Of a DNA stretch of 16,061 nucleotides, positions 1-7,244 are shown one piece after another (position 1 is the first letter of the stretch; every line of letters starts with the position of its first letter). Both the position numbers and the translations under genes were made by a program. The stretch is from positions 1-16,061 of the forward strand of contig JAJYXA010000447.1 of assembly GCA_021791235.1 (NCBI GenBank), read 5' to 3'. The notes beneath the pieces were generated by a model, which was not told the origin of the DNA, ran no database searches, and worked only from the letters and a program-made list of their open reading frames with translations. Source of the stretch: Pseudomonadota bacterium (lineage in GTDB: Bacteria > Pseudomonadota > Gammaproteobacteria > Burkholderiales > Thiobacillaceae).

Positions 1-17
1 GATAGAATACGGCCGCC

Positions 18-815
18 ATGACCGACCGCTACGCCGTATTCGGGCACCCGATTGCCCACTCCAAGTCCCCGCAGATTCACGCCGCCTTTGCCCGCCAGAC
101 CGGGCAGGACATGACGTACGAGGCGATTCTCGCGCCGAAGGACGGCTTTGCGGACAGCGTCGCGCAGTTCATCGCGGCGGGCGGGCGCGGCGCCAACGTC
201 ACCGTGCCGTTCAAGGAGGAAGCGTTCAAACTGGCCAGCCGCCTGACTCCGCGTGCCCGGCGGGCGGGCGCGGTGAACACGCTGACGTTCAATGCAGCGG
301 GCATCTTCGGCGACAACACCGACGGCGCCGGGCTGGTGGCCGATCTCACCCGCAACCTCGGCTGCGCGCTCGCCGGCAGGCGCATCCTGCTGCTCGGCGC
401 CGGCGGCGCCGCGCGCGGCGTCATCGAACCCTTGCTGGACCAATTTCCCGCCGCCCTCGTCATCGCCAACCGCACCGTCGGCCGCGCGCAGGAACTGGCC
501 GAGCTCTTCGACCGGGGCGTCCGCGCGTGCGGCTTCGACGCCATCGACACGCCCTTCGATCTCGTCATCAACGCCACCTCCGCCAGCCTCGCCGGCGAAC
601 TGCCGCCGCTGTCGCCGCGCGTGTTCGCACCTGGCACGCTGGCCTACGACATGATGTACGGGCGCGACACGCCCTTCCTCGCCTTCGCGCGCGCGCGCGG
701 CGCGGCCACCGCCGACGGCCTCGGCATGCTGGTGGAACAGGCGGCCGAAGCGTTTGCCCTGTGGCGCGGCGTGCGCCCCGACACCGCGCCCGTCATCGCG
801 AGCCTCCGTACGTGA
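18..815 (+). CDS. aroE: Shikimate dehydrogenase (NADP+)
   Basis: Reduces 3-dehydroshikimate to shikimate with NADPH in the cytoplasmic chorismate pathway. The 265-residue length fits the family. Visible motifs are the shikimate-binding SKSP at residues 15-18, NVTVPFK with the catalytic Lys66, Asn87 in AVNTLT, catalytic Asp102 in NTDG, the Rossmann loop GAGGAARG at 127-134, the NADP-specific NRT at 151-153, and the C-terminal YDMMYG and [10 protein letters not shown] segments. All residues expected for activity are present. The start at 18 gives the canonical N-terminus ([14 protein letters not shown]). No clear Shine-Dalgarno is visible in the 17 bases available upstream. The TGA stop shares one base with the ATG of mtgA, so the two are probably cotranscribed and translationally coupled, an arrangement I recall as common in betaproteobacteria. 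Confidence 0.97.
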   Translation: MTDRYAVFGHPIAHSKSPQIHAAFARQTGQDMTYEAILAPKDGFADSVAQFIAAGGRGANVTVPFKEEAFKLASRLTPRARRAGAVNTLTFNAAGIFGDNTDGAGLVADLTRNLGCALAGRRILLLGAGGAARGVIEPLLDQFPAALVIANRTVGRAQELAELFDRGVRACGFDAIDTPFDLVINATSASLAGELPPLSPRVFAPGTLAYDMMYGRDTPFLAFARARGAATADGLGMLVEQAAEAFALWRGVRPDTAPVIASLRT

Positions 816-1513
816 TGCGCACTGTGTTACGCTGGCTGGGCGAAGCTGTCGCGGCCGTGGTCGTGCTGGCGCTGCTGTATCAGCTGTGGATCTTCGCGCA
901 TGTCCTGTGGTGGATCGATCACAACCCCGCCTCCACCGCCTTCATGGAAGTCGGCCTGGCGCGCCAGCAGGACAAGAACCCCGACGCCGAACTGCGCCAC
1001 AAGTGGGTGCCCTACGACCGCATTTCCATCCACCTGAAGCGCGCCATCGTCGCCGCCGAGGACGCCCGGTTCCTCGAGCACGAAGGCTTCGACGTCGAGG
1101 GCATCCAGAAGGCCGTCGAAAAGAACCTGAAGAAGGGCCGCCTGGTCGCCGGCGGCTCCACCATCAGCCAGCAGCTCGCCAAGAACCTGTTCCTTTCCGG
1201 CGAGCGCAGCTTCATCCGCAAGGGCCAGGAAGCGATCATCACCCTGATGATCGAAGCGACCTGGAGCAAGCGCCGCATCCTCGAGGTGTACCTCAACGTC
1301 ATCGAATGGGGCAACGGCATCTACGGCGCCGAAGCCGCCGCCCGCCGCTACTACAAGACTTCCGCCGCCAAGCTCAACCGCGACCAGGCCGCCCGCATGG
1401 CCGCCATGGTGCCCAAGCCGCGCTGGTACGAAACCCACCGCAGTTCGCGCGCGTATCAGCGGCGCGTCGTGCTCATCAAGCGCCATATGGGGAGTGCGCG
1501 GGTGCCGCGCTGA
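815..1513 (+). CDS. mtgA: Monofunctional biosynthetic peptidoglycan transglycosylase
   Basis: Polymerises lipid II into glycan strands at the inner membrane (family GT51) without a transpeptidase domain. The protein has 232 residues. A single membrane anchor lies at about residues 10-33. The GT51 motifs follow in order: EDARFLEHEGFD with catalytic Glu82, GGSTISQQLAKN at 113-124, RKGQEAIITLMIE with the second conserved Glu139, and KRRILEVYLN at 152-161. The ATG at 815 overlaps the aroE stop and gives the expected short cytoplasmic tail plus anchor; longer readings further upstream lie inside aroE. The last 45 or so codons occur a second time at 6999-7135. This copy is the complete gene. Its 3' end faces the orphan hlyD tail at 1532-1622, matching the tail-to-tail order seen again at 7135/7154. 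Confidence 0.97.
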   Translation: MRTVLRWLGEAVAAVVVLALLYQLWIFAHVLWWIDHNPASTAFMEVGLARQQDKNPDAELRHKWVPYDRISIHLKRAIVAAEDARFLEHEGFDVEGIQKAVEKNLKKGRLVAGGSTISQQLAKNLFLSGERSFIRKGQEAIITLMIEATWSKRRILEVYLNVIEWGNGIYGAEAAARRYYKTSAAKLNRDQAARMAAMVPKPRWYETHRSSRAYQRRVVLIKRHMGSARVPR

Positions 1514-1622
1514 AGATCACGGAACACGCTTTCACCGCTCCCGCAAACTCTCGCTCGAATATTGCATCAACGGGCTCAGGAAATACTCGATCACCCGCCG
1601 CTTGCCCGTCTTGACCTCGACC
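1377..1622. repeat. Direct repeat, left copy (mtgA 3' end plus hlyD 3' end)
   Basis: This stretch aligns without any gap, at a constant offset of 5622, to 6999-7244. By eye I count 14 mismatches in the 133 bases of the mtgA part and 9 in about 92 bases of the hlyD part. The last 47 bases (1576-1622 against 7198-7244) are identical, and similarity stops abruptly at 1622. It marks the left edge of the segment carrying the reductase operon. The divergence says the two copies are not a fresh tandem duplication: they are old, or came from two different strains. Confidence 0.9.
1532..1622 (-). pseudogene. Orphan 3' end of an hlyD-type adaptor gene (copy A)
   Basis: The minus strand encodes the last 30 residues of an HlyD-type adaptor, with VEVKTGKRRVIEYFLSPLMQ and then SSESLRER before TGA. 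This matches the C-terminus of the complete adaptor at 7154-8572 almost residue for residue (QYSSES here, QATSES there). Beyond 1622 the similarity ends and the sequence runs into unrelated DNA next to the reductase operon. The rest of hlyD is missing, so this is a fragment. It keeps the natural convergent order with mtgA. A 63-codon open frame that includes it (ATG at 1723) overlaps the end of the gamma gene out of frame and is probably not a real gene. Confidence 0.9.
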
Positions 1623-1701
1623 CGGCAAACCCTGGCTGTCTTCGTGACTTGGCGACTATAAATATCGGCTTGGGTATCGATTGGACTGCCGCCGGGGCGC
1701 G

Positions 1702-2421
1702 TCAGAACCGCAACTGCCACCATTCCAGCGTGACCGCCTTGAGGCCGTCCCGCTCCTGGTTCTCGCCGTCCCAGGCGGCGAAGGCCACCGGCATGCTGCC
1801 CTTGCCTTGCAGGCTGGCGCCCTCGCCGGGTTTAACCTTCAAGGAGCGGGTGAGTACCACCGCCCAGCCTCTGTCGGTGCGTACCGCCGCACTTTTCAGA
1901 CTTTCGAAGGGCATCCGCGTGGCGGTGCCGAAACCGTGCGCCACGAGGTTCTCCGTGCGGCCGTCGGCACTCCAGCGCCAGATGTTTACCGCGTTCTCGG
2001 CATCGCCCATGAAGGGCGTGGTGGACGCCTTGCCGTTGACTGGAAACTGCACGGCTGCGCCGTCCACAAAAGCCACCGTGTCTTTGATGGCGGTGTTGGC
2101 GGTACGATCGCTCCAGGCTAGTTTCATGAACAGCCGGTCTCCCGCGCGCACCGCTTGGGCGGTGAGCTGCTCCGTGGCAGGCGTGCCGACGATGGATACG
2201 TGGCCGGGAAAGGCTGGCTGGAGCGCCACTTGCGTCGCCGGCACCTTCTTCCAGACGGCAGCCTTCGGCGAGGCTGCATCAGCGCCCGGCGCGGACAAGA
2301 CGCGGATCGTGCGCTGGGCCGCGGGAGCAGCCTGCGCCGACACGGCTGTGGCGACGTGGCCGACCGTCGCGGTGGCCAGCCCGAAAGCGGCCAGTTGCTT
2401 CATCAGATTGCGTGCGTTCAT
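1702..2421 (-). CDS. clrC/serC: Selenate/chlorate reductase-type gamma subunit (haem b, periplasmic)
   Basis: This is the cytochrome b subunit of a type II DMSO-reductase-family complex (ethylbenzene dehydrogenase-related haem-binding fold). It passes electrons between the periplasmic carrier pool and the beta subunit. The 239-residue protein starts with a Sec signal peptide: positive residues, a hydrophobic stretch at about 8-28, and a likely cleavage after AVSAQA near residue 31. In this family haem b is bound by one Met and one Lys. Met138 in [16 protein letters not shown] and Lys207 in LQGKGSMP are the candidates I see; the Lys is the less certain one. The ATG overlaps the delta stop (ATGA), with a strong AGGAGGT five bases upstream inside delta. 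It is the last gene of the operon, and no clear terminator hairpin is visible between it and 1622. Confidence 0.9.
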   Translation of the reverse strand: MNARNLMKQLAAFGLATATVGHVATAVSAQAAPAAQRTIRVLSAPGADAASPKAAVWKKVPATQVALQPAFPGHVSIVGTPATEQLTAQAVRAGDRLFMKLAWSDRTANTAIKDTVAFVDGAAVQFPVNGKASTTPFMGDAENAVNIWRWSADGRTENLVAHGFGTATRMPFESLKSAAVRTDRGWAVVLTRSLKVKPGEGASLQGKGSMPVAFAAWDGENQERDGLKAVTLEWWQLRF

Positions 2422-2999
2422 CGTATACCTCCTGATTCTTGCAATTGACTACCGAGGCGGTCGCGGTGGGCTTCCACCAGTTCGGCGAGATCCGTCCCGT
2501 ACTGCGAATAAGCGGTGTCCGTCGCCTCCAACCGCCGGCGGAAGGTCGGCAGCCAGGCGCCCAGGTGCCTCGTGAGGAAGTCCCGCGCCGCACGCCGGAA
2601 GGACTCCGCGTCGCCGCCTTTTTGCTCCGCCGCCTGCTCCTGCATGCACAGCCAGGCGAGGAATTCGAGTTCGGTCACAAGGTGATCGGGATACTCCCGG
2701 TCGGTCTCCGAGAGCCTCACGTCGAAGAACTCGTAAAAGCGCAGCAAGCCTTCCAGGACCCCGTCGCGCCCCAGATCCCCGCGATGCATGCCCTCGAATA
2801 GGGGCACGGGGGAGCTGTCGCGCCCCACCTCGAAGGCAGCCAGGTATTCCACTTCCAGAGCCTCCGCGGTGAGTACCGGATCGACGAACCCATGCTCCGT
2901 GAGGCGTTTCCAGGCCTGCGGGTTCGGGTAGGAGAAAAGCTGCGCCATCGCCAGGTAGGCCCCGGCCAGAGTGCCCGCATCCACAGTTGTCTCGTTCAT
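2418..2999 (-). CDS. clrD/serD: TorD/DmsD-family molybdoenzyme chaperone (delta)
   Basis: A cytoplasmic assembly chaperone that in related systems binds the alpha precursor, aids molybdenum cofactor insertion and holds back Tat export until folding is complete. It is not expected in the mature enzyme. The 193-residue, largely helical protein lacks a signal peptide. It shows family traits: an early [14 protein letters not shown] segment, [12 protein letters not shown] with PVPLFEG soon after, the conserved region [16 protein letters not shown] at about 103-118, and a later [13 protein letters not shown] motif. Start and stop overlap the neighbours by four bases each (ATGA with beta and with gamma), which implies translational coupling. 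Its place between beta and gamma is the ser/clr/ddh order (ABDC); ethylbenzene dehydrogenase uses ABCD. Confidence 0.9.
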   Translation of the reverse strand: MNETTVDAGTLAGAYLAMAQLFSYPNPQAWKRLTEHGFVDPVLTAEALEVEYLAAFEVGRDSSPVPLFEGMHRGDLGRDGVLEGLLRFYEFFDVRLSETDREYPDHLVTELEFLAWLCMQEQAAEQKGGDAESFRRAARDFLTRHLGAWLPTFRRRLEATDTAYSQYGTDLAELVEAHRDRLGSQLQESGGIR

Positions 3000-3973
3000 A
3001 GCCTGTACCTGTCTTTGTTGGTATAGCCGATCAGGATCTCGGTCAGCGCCGAGGGCTGCGCCTGGCGGCGCTTCTGCATTTCGCTTCCAAGCGTTGCCAG
3101 TGCCTGCTGCACGCCCGGGCCGAACAGCGCCTCGATGTCGGCCAGCGGTATGCGAGGTTTGTCGCCGAGCCGGCCGTCATCCTCAAAGGGAGGCGGCGTG
3201 ACATTCATGGGCGGCACATAGAAGACGTTGGGCTGCGTGCCGTATTCGGCATGCAGGGGCAGCGCCACCTTCCACTGCTCGACCAGCTTGTAGATCGGGC
3301 CGTCCTTGTCGTCGCGGTAGCCGACGAAGCGGATCTTGCCCACGCATTGCGCGACGCAGGCCGGCGGCACGCCCTTCTCGACCCGTGGATAGCAGCCAAT
3401 GCATTTCTCGGACTTGCCGGTCTGCAGATTGAAATACACCTTGCCGTAGGGGCAGGCCTTGACGCAGTAGCGGTAGCCGCGGCAGCGCTCCTGGTCGATG
3501 ACGACGAGGCCGTCTTCCGGTCGCTTGTAGATTGCCTTGGTCGGGCAGGCAGCGAGGCAGGCCGGGTTGGAGCAATGGTTGCAAATGCGCGGCAGGTAGA
3601 AGTAATGATTGTTCGGGAACTCGCCCTTGCCCTCGTCCTCGTCCCAGTTCGGACCCCAGGTGGGCTTCTCGTGCGGCACCACCTGGTTGCCCTTGCCCTG
3701 CAGCAGCACTTCATCGAGATTGTACTCCCAGGTGCCGCCGTAGTCGGCGCGGATCGGGATGACGCCGTCGGTCTTGAGCTTGCCCTCATTGTCGAAGCCG
3801 CCGCCTTTTTGCTCCCAGTTCTTCGGATAGCCCTTGCCGGGACGGGTTTCCACGTTGTTCCAGTACATGTACTCGCGCCCGTCCCGGTTCGTCCACAACT
3901 GCTTGCAGGCCATGGTGCACGTATGGCAGCCAATGCACTTGTTCAGATCGAATACGTAGGCCAACTGTCTCAT
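2996..3973 (-). CDS. clrB/serB: Selenate/chlorate reductase-type beta subunit (four Fe-S clusters)
   Basis: Electron-transfer subunit that relays electrons from haem b to the molybdenum subunit. The 325-residue protein has four cysteine groups: C13/C16/C19/C23 (CIGCHTCTMAC), C131/C134/C139/C143, C164/Y167/C170/C174 (CRGYRYCVKAC) and C191/C194/C206/C210. In the third group Tyr replaces the second cysteine, the family's signature of one [3Fe-4S] cluster beside three [4Fe-4S]. There is no signal peptide. In this family beta is carried through Tat as a hitchhiker on alpha. The ATG at 3973 lies 10 bases after the alpha stop, with a TGAGGA Shine-Dalgarno overlapping that stop. The opening RQLAYVFDLNKCIGCHTC and the WTNRDGREYMYWNNVET stretch are characteristic of the Ser/Clr/Ddh/Ebd beta subunits. 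Confidence 0.95.
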   Translation of the reverse strand: MRQLAYVFDLNKCIGCHTCTMACKQLWTNRDGREYMYWNNVETRPGKGYPKNWEQKGGGFDNEGKLKTDGVIPIRADYGGTWEYNLDEVLLQGKGNQVVPHEKPTWGPNWDEDEGKGEFPNNHYFYLPRICNHCSNPACLAACPTKAIYKRPEDGLVVIDQERCRGYRYCVKACPYGKVYFNLQTGKSEKCIGCYPRVEKGVPPACVAQCVGKIRFVGYRDDKDGPIYKLVEQWKVALPLHAEYGTQPNVFYVPPMNVTPPPFEDDGRLGDKPRIPLADIEALFGPGVQQALATLGSEMQKRRQAQPSALTEILIGYTNKDRYRL

Positions 3974-3983
3974 GTCAGATTCC

Positions 3984-6728
3984 TCAGGCTTTCTCGACGT
4001 CGACCGTCGTTTCGTAGAAGATCCGGTTCGGGTTGTAGCCGCCGGACGCGTACTTGATGTGGCCGTAGCCGCCCACCAGCTCCAGGGGGTTGATCAACTC
4101 CGCCCCGATCATGTTGTAGTGGGTCATGTTCTTGTACTGGTACTGCTCCCAGCCGTGCTCGGAGAAGACCTGGTCATCCGGCAGCGCCGGCCAGGCCTTC
4201 GCCACGGCGAAGAACTCGCCCTGGGAGTTGAACACCCGCACCATGTCGCCGTCCTTGATGCCCTTCTTCGCCATCGCCTTCGGGCTGAGACACACGTCCG
4301 GCTCGCCGCGTTGATGCCGCAGCAGCCATTTGTCGTTGCGGCACCACGAGTGGACGCCCCAGCGGGTATGCGGCGAATTGGCCTTGAACGGGTAGCGCTT
4401 CGGTCCGAGGTGGCCACCCTTCATCTGCGGCTTCGGCACCGTCGCGCCGAAGCGCTGGAACCAGTCGTGGTCCACATAGAATTGCAAGCGCCCGGTGAGT
4501 GTGCCGTAAGGCTTCTTGTCGGTCACGTTCACCGTGAAGGGCCGGTAGGGCTTGTCCTTGGGTATCGGCGCCGTCTTGCCGGCCGAGGGGCCCACGGCGA
4601 CAAAGCCTTTCTTCAGCAATTCCTCATAGCTGCCTGGGCCCAGCGCCTTGGACCTCTCCATGACGAAGCGCAGCGCATCCTCATCGCTGGCAATCTTGCC
4701 GTTCATGGTGAAATCGTCGTAGATCGTGTCGAAGTCGATGGTGCTCTTGATCTCCGGGTCGTCGACCCGGGAGATGCCGCGCGCCTTGGCCCGCTCCTGG
4801 ATCTTCTTGGCGATCGCCACGCCGATCTGCCAGTCGGTCTTGCGCTCGTACATGGGCTTGATCGGCTGCCCAAAGGCGTGGATGAAGCGCGTCACCGAGG
4901 TCTCGCGGATATCCAGTTTCTGCTGCTCGGGCGCGGCGGGCAGCACGATGTCGGCGTACATGGCTCCCGAGTTCAGTCGGAAGTCCACCACCACCAGCAA
5001 CTCGCAACGCTTGAGGAAATTCTCCGCCAGATGCTGGTAGCCGTTGGAGGTGGCCCAGATGTTGATGCCGGCGTTGATGTAGACCACCGGGTCCTTGATC
5101 GACTGCCACTTTGGCATCCAGCCCTTGGCCTCGGACTCCTTGCGCAGCGCCTCCATGTCGTCGACGCCGAAGCCGACCTGCTCCTTCATCTGGGCGTCGT
5201 CGTAGTAGGCCTTGGTGCGCCGGTATTGCTCGCCCCACACCCACTGGGCCAGCACCATCGAGACGCTGCGTCCCGGCTTGCCCTTCACCGTGTTCATTTC
5301 GGTGGACCCTTCCAGCCGCCAGCCTTCGTAGGTGGTGTCGATCGAGCCGGTAGTGCCGTGGTGGCCGATCAGGGTCAGGATGAGGATCTTCAGGCGTCCG
5401 CACTGGAAGCCGTCCATATGCTTCTGGTTATTGTAGCCGTCGAGGATGCGCAGGGCCTTGCACTCCGCAATCCAGCCGGTGAGCTTGCGCACAACCGAAG
5501 GATGCACGCCGGTCTCGGCCTGGGTGGCCTCAGGCGTGTAGGGGGCAATCTCGGCTTTCAGGCGCTCGAAGACCGTAGTGACCTCGATGCCATCCGCGTC
5601 GAAAGTGCCCTCCAGGGCCGGAGCGACCGCGCCAAGCTTCAAGGTCTTGTCCTTGCTACCCATGCTGCCTGGCGCGGGCACAGCCTTGTCGGTTTTCGCA
5701 TCCCACACGTAGAAAATCTCGTCGCTGCCGTCAGACTTGAAGTCCTTCTCGCGCAGGAACTTGCCGTTGTCGGTGCGCACGAGGAAGGGCAAATCGGTCT
5801 GCTCTTTCAGGTAGTCGGCCTTGTAGTGCTTGCCGGCGATGAGCGTGTTCACGACCGCCGCGGCGAGATGGGAGTCCGTTCCCATCTTCACCGGCACGAA
5901 CAGGTCGGAGTGGACCGAGGAGGGGTTGTAGTCCGCCGAGATATTCACCAGCCGCGCCCCGTTGTAGCGCGCCTCCATCAGGAAGTGCGCATCCGGAATC
6001 CGCGTGACGATGGGGTTCTTGTGCCACATCAGGATGAGGTCGGAAGTGAACCAGTCGTCGAAGGTGGACACGGTACGCGCCGGCATCCGCACCGTCTGGA
6101 TGCCGGGGTAGAGGTCGCCCGTCATCGAGGAGACGTCAGGCTTGATGGCGCCCAGCAGGTTCGCCAGCCGCGTGTACGCGTTGTTGCTGATGACGGCGAA
6201 GGGGCGCTTGGGGATGCAGACGTTGCCGGGGCCACGCTTGATTGTCGTGTCGATGATCTTGTCGGCAATCTCGGTGAGCGCCTCGTCCCAGGTGATGCGC
6301 TTCCACTTGCGCTCGCCGCGCTCGCCGACGCGCTTCAGCGGATACTTGAGGAAGTCGGGCTGCTTCACCCAGGAGCAATACACGGCGCCCTTCTGGCAGC
6401 CGCGCGGGTTCATGTCGGGAATGCCCGGCAGCTGCGGGTATTCGCTCACCTGCTCGTCGCGCATCGGGATGCCGTTCTTGACATACACCTTCCAGGCGCA
6501 GCCGCCGACGCAGCCGTTGGAGTGGGTGGTGAAGCCGACCGAATCCCAGCTCCATTCCTTGCGGTAAAGGTCTTCCCAACTGCGATAGGGATAGGACTTG
6601 AGCGGGTCCTCTATGGGCAGGATTTTCGAGAAGGCCCATACGCTCGACGGCATGGCGAGGCCGGCAATCGCCGCGCCGGAAATCTGCAGGAATTTGCGAC
6701 GACTGTTGCAGTCATTGGGACTATTCAT
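3984..6728 (-). CDS. clrA/serA: Selenate/chlorate reductase-type molybdopterin alpha subunit
   Basis: Catalytic subunit of a periplasmic type II DMSO-reductase-family enzyme using a bis-MGD molybdenum cofactor. I chose the ATG at 6728 (914 residues). It has a GAGGGGG Shine-Dalgarno just upstream and puts the twin-arginine motif ([12 protein letters not shown]) at residues 9-20. A frame extending to 6824 would place 32 unlikely residues before the Tat signal. The N-terminal [4Fe-4S] ligands follow the type II pattern, with His69, Cys73, Cys77 and Cys111. Asp205 in MTGDLYPG is the expected molybdenum ligand, and [16 protein letters not shown] and [18 protein letters not shown] are further family signatures. 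From memory it is very close to Ideonella ClrA and Thauera SerA along its whole length, ending VDVEKA as they do. Substrate (selenate, chlorate, or another) cannot be decided from these motifs. Confidence 0.95.
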   Translation of the reverse strand: MNSPNDCNSRRKFLQISGAAIAGLAMPSSVWAFSKILPIEDPLKSYPYRSWEDLYRKEWSWDSVGFTTHSNGCVGGCAWKVYVKNGIPMRDEQVSEYPQLPGIPDMNPRGCQKGAVYCSWVKQPDFLKYPLKRVGERGERKWKRITWDEALTEIADKIIDTTIKRGPGNVCIPKRPFAVISNNAYTRLANLLGAIKPDVSSMTGDLYPGIQTVRMPARTVSTFDDWFTSDLILMWHKNPIVTRIPDAHFLMEARYNGARLVNISADYNPSSVHSDLFVPVKMGTDSHLAAAVVNTLIAGKHYKADYLKEQTDLPFLVRTDNGKFLREKDFKSDGSDEIFYVWDAKTDKAVPAPGSMGSKDKTLKLGAVAPALEGTFDADGIEVTTVFERLKAEIAPYTPEATQAETGVHPSVVRKLTGWIAECKALRILDGYNNQKHMDGFQCGRLKILILTLIGHHGTTGSIDTTYEGWRLEGSTEMNTVKGKPGRSVSMVLAQWVWGEQYRRTKAYYDDAQMKEQVGFGVDDMEALRKESEAKGWMPKWQSIKDPVVYINAGINIWATSNGYQHLAENFLKRCELLVVVDFRLNSGAMYADIVLPAAPEQQKLDIRETSVTRFIHAFGQPIKPMYERKTDWQIGVAIAKKIQERAKARGISRVDDPEIKSTIDFDTIYDDFTMNGKIASDEDALRFVMERSKALGPGSYEELLKKGFVAVGPSAGKTAPIPKDKPYRPFTVNVTDKKPYGTLTGRLQFYVDHDWFQRFGATVPKPQMKGGHLGPKRYPFKANSPHTRWGVHSWCRNDKWLLRHQRGEPDVCLSPKAMAKKGIKDGDMVRVFNSQGEFFAVAKAWPALPDDQVFSEHGWEQYQYKNMTHYNMIGAELINPLELVGGYGHIKYASGGYNPNRIFYETTVDVEKA

Positions 6729-6734
6729 GGCACC

Positions 6735-6815
6735 CCCTCTTAGGAAACACAAACAAAGATATGAAGATATAATGGTCTTAAAATTAAACTTATATAATTC
6801 TTCATTTGCTGTCAA
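6735..6815 (-). promoter_or_regulatory. Probable promoter and leader of the reductase operon
   Basis: An AT-rich stretch, in sharp contrast to its GC-rich surroundings, lies directly upstream of the alpha gene. On the minus strand a perfect TTGACA (6815-6810) is followed by TATAAG (6794-6789, 15-base spacing) or TAAGTT (6792-6787, 17-base spacing). A transcription start near 6780 would give a leader of about 50 bases. A 7-base inverted repeat, ATGAAGA at 6761-6767 and TCTTCAT at 6799-6805, brackets the presumed -10 and start point and could be an operator. I see no convincing FNR or CRP palindrome and no sigma-54 -24/-12 element. Confidence 0.5.
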
Positions 6816-6888
6816 CCATGCCAATCACTGCGCAAGGCTGGGCCATCTTGCAATCAGGCATGAGTTATTTTCGCCAGCATAAGAGGGG

Positions 6889-6974
6889 GAGAGGTCAGGA
6901 CCGGCACGCGACGGTAATCCAGTATTCCTGAGTCAGCTGATGCAATATTCGAGCGAGAGTTTGCAGAAGAGGTG
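6889..6974 (+). pseudogene. Inverted, frameshifted 3' end of hlyD (copy C)
   Basis: The plus strand here encodes another HlyD C-terminus: VFLSQLMQYSSESLQKR followed by TGA at 6972-6974. Upstream, the bases for EVRTGTRR remain recognisable, but single-base deletions around 6914-6926 break the frame. It shares a 27-base perfect match with copy A (6938-6964 against 1543-1569, inverted), and carries the QYSSES reading of copy A, not the QATSES of the intact gene. Similarity to hlyD begins at about the same codon where copy A's ends. It therefore forms an imperfect inverted repeat with 1532-1622 around the reductase operon. Confidence 0.8.
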
Positions 6975-6982
6975 AGTGCGCC

Positions 6983-7135
6983 ATGTCGCTCTCCCCCGAC
7001 CGCGACCAGGCCGCGCGCATGGCCGCGATGGTGCCCAACCCGCGCTGGTACGAAACCCATCGCGGCCCGCGCGCGTATCAGCGGCGCGTCGCGCTGATCA
7101 AGCGGTACATGGGGTATGCGCGGGTGCCGCGCTGA
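6983..7135 (+). pseudogene. Duplicated 3' end of mtgA (fragment)
   Basis: From 6999 to the stop at 7135 this is homologous to the last 45 codons of mtgA (DQAARMAAMVPNPRWYETHR and on to ARVPR), about 90% identical in DNA with no gap. Many differences are synonymous, so both copies evolved as coding sequence for some time. All GT51 catalytic motifs are absent. By chance or otherwise, an in-frame ATG at 6983 gives a 50-codon frame with a purine-rich AGAGGTGA in front. It could be translated but cannot be a transglycosylase. It sits tail to tail with the intact hlyD, mirroring mtgA and copy A at 1513/1532. Confidence 0.88.
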
Positions 7136-7244
7136 GAACGACGGAAAAAACGTTCACCGTTCCCGCAAGCTCTCGCTCGTCGCCTGCATCAGCGGACTCA
7201 GGAAATACTCGATCACCCGCCGCTTGCCCGTCTTGACCTCGACC
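6999..7244. repeat. Direct repeat, right copy (mtgA 3' end plus hlyD 3' end)
   Basis: Partner of 1377-1622 at a constant offset of 5622 and without gaps. The right part lies inside the complete hlyD (its last 30 codons). The left part is the mtgA fragment. Directly to its left lies the inverted hlyD tail, with only about 15-25 unassigned bases between them. Recombination between the two direct copies would excise about 5.6 kb holding the whole reductase operon and leave a single mtgA/hlyD junction. Confidence 0.9.

Noticed and set aside
527..814. An upstream extension of mtgA inside aroE.
   Set aside because: It translates to Arg-rich, low-complexity sequence out of frame with aroE. The ATG at 815 gives the proper membrane-anchored N-terminus.
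1623..1701. Search for a rho-independent terminator after the reductase operon.
   Set aside because: No hairpin followed by a T-run is visible on the minus strand. Nothing else is recognisable in this short stretch.
1532..1723. A 63-codon minus-strand frame downstream of the gamma gene.
   Set aside because: Its second half is the orphan hlyD tail and its first half overlaps the gamma gene out of frame with no similarity to anything. It is better described as a fragment.
1562..2575. A 337-codon plus-strand frame across the hlyD tail, gamma and delta genes.
   Set aside because: It crosses three recognisable minus-strand features, has no family resemblance and no ribosome site.
3972..6743. A 923-codon open frame on the plus strand opposite the alpha subunit gene.
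   Set aside because: It mirrors the alpha gene almost exactly in a GC-rich context where antisense frames stay open, has a low-complexity Val/Leu/Gly/His/Arg composition and shows no domain. The minus-strand alpha gene has clear motifs.
6729..6824. A longer alpha subunit starting at 6824.
   Set aside because: The extra 32 residues come from the AT-rich promoter region and would bury the Tat signal. The ATG at 6728 has a strong Shine-Dalgarno and fits the known start of relatives.
7136..7155. A GAACG/CGTTC hairpin with an A-tract loop between the mtgA fragment and hlyD, considered as a terminator.
   Set aside because: The stem is only five base pairs, the A-run lies in the loop and no U-tract follows on either strand.
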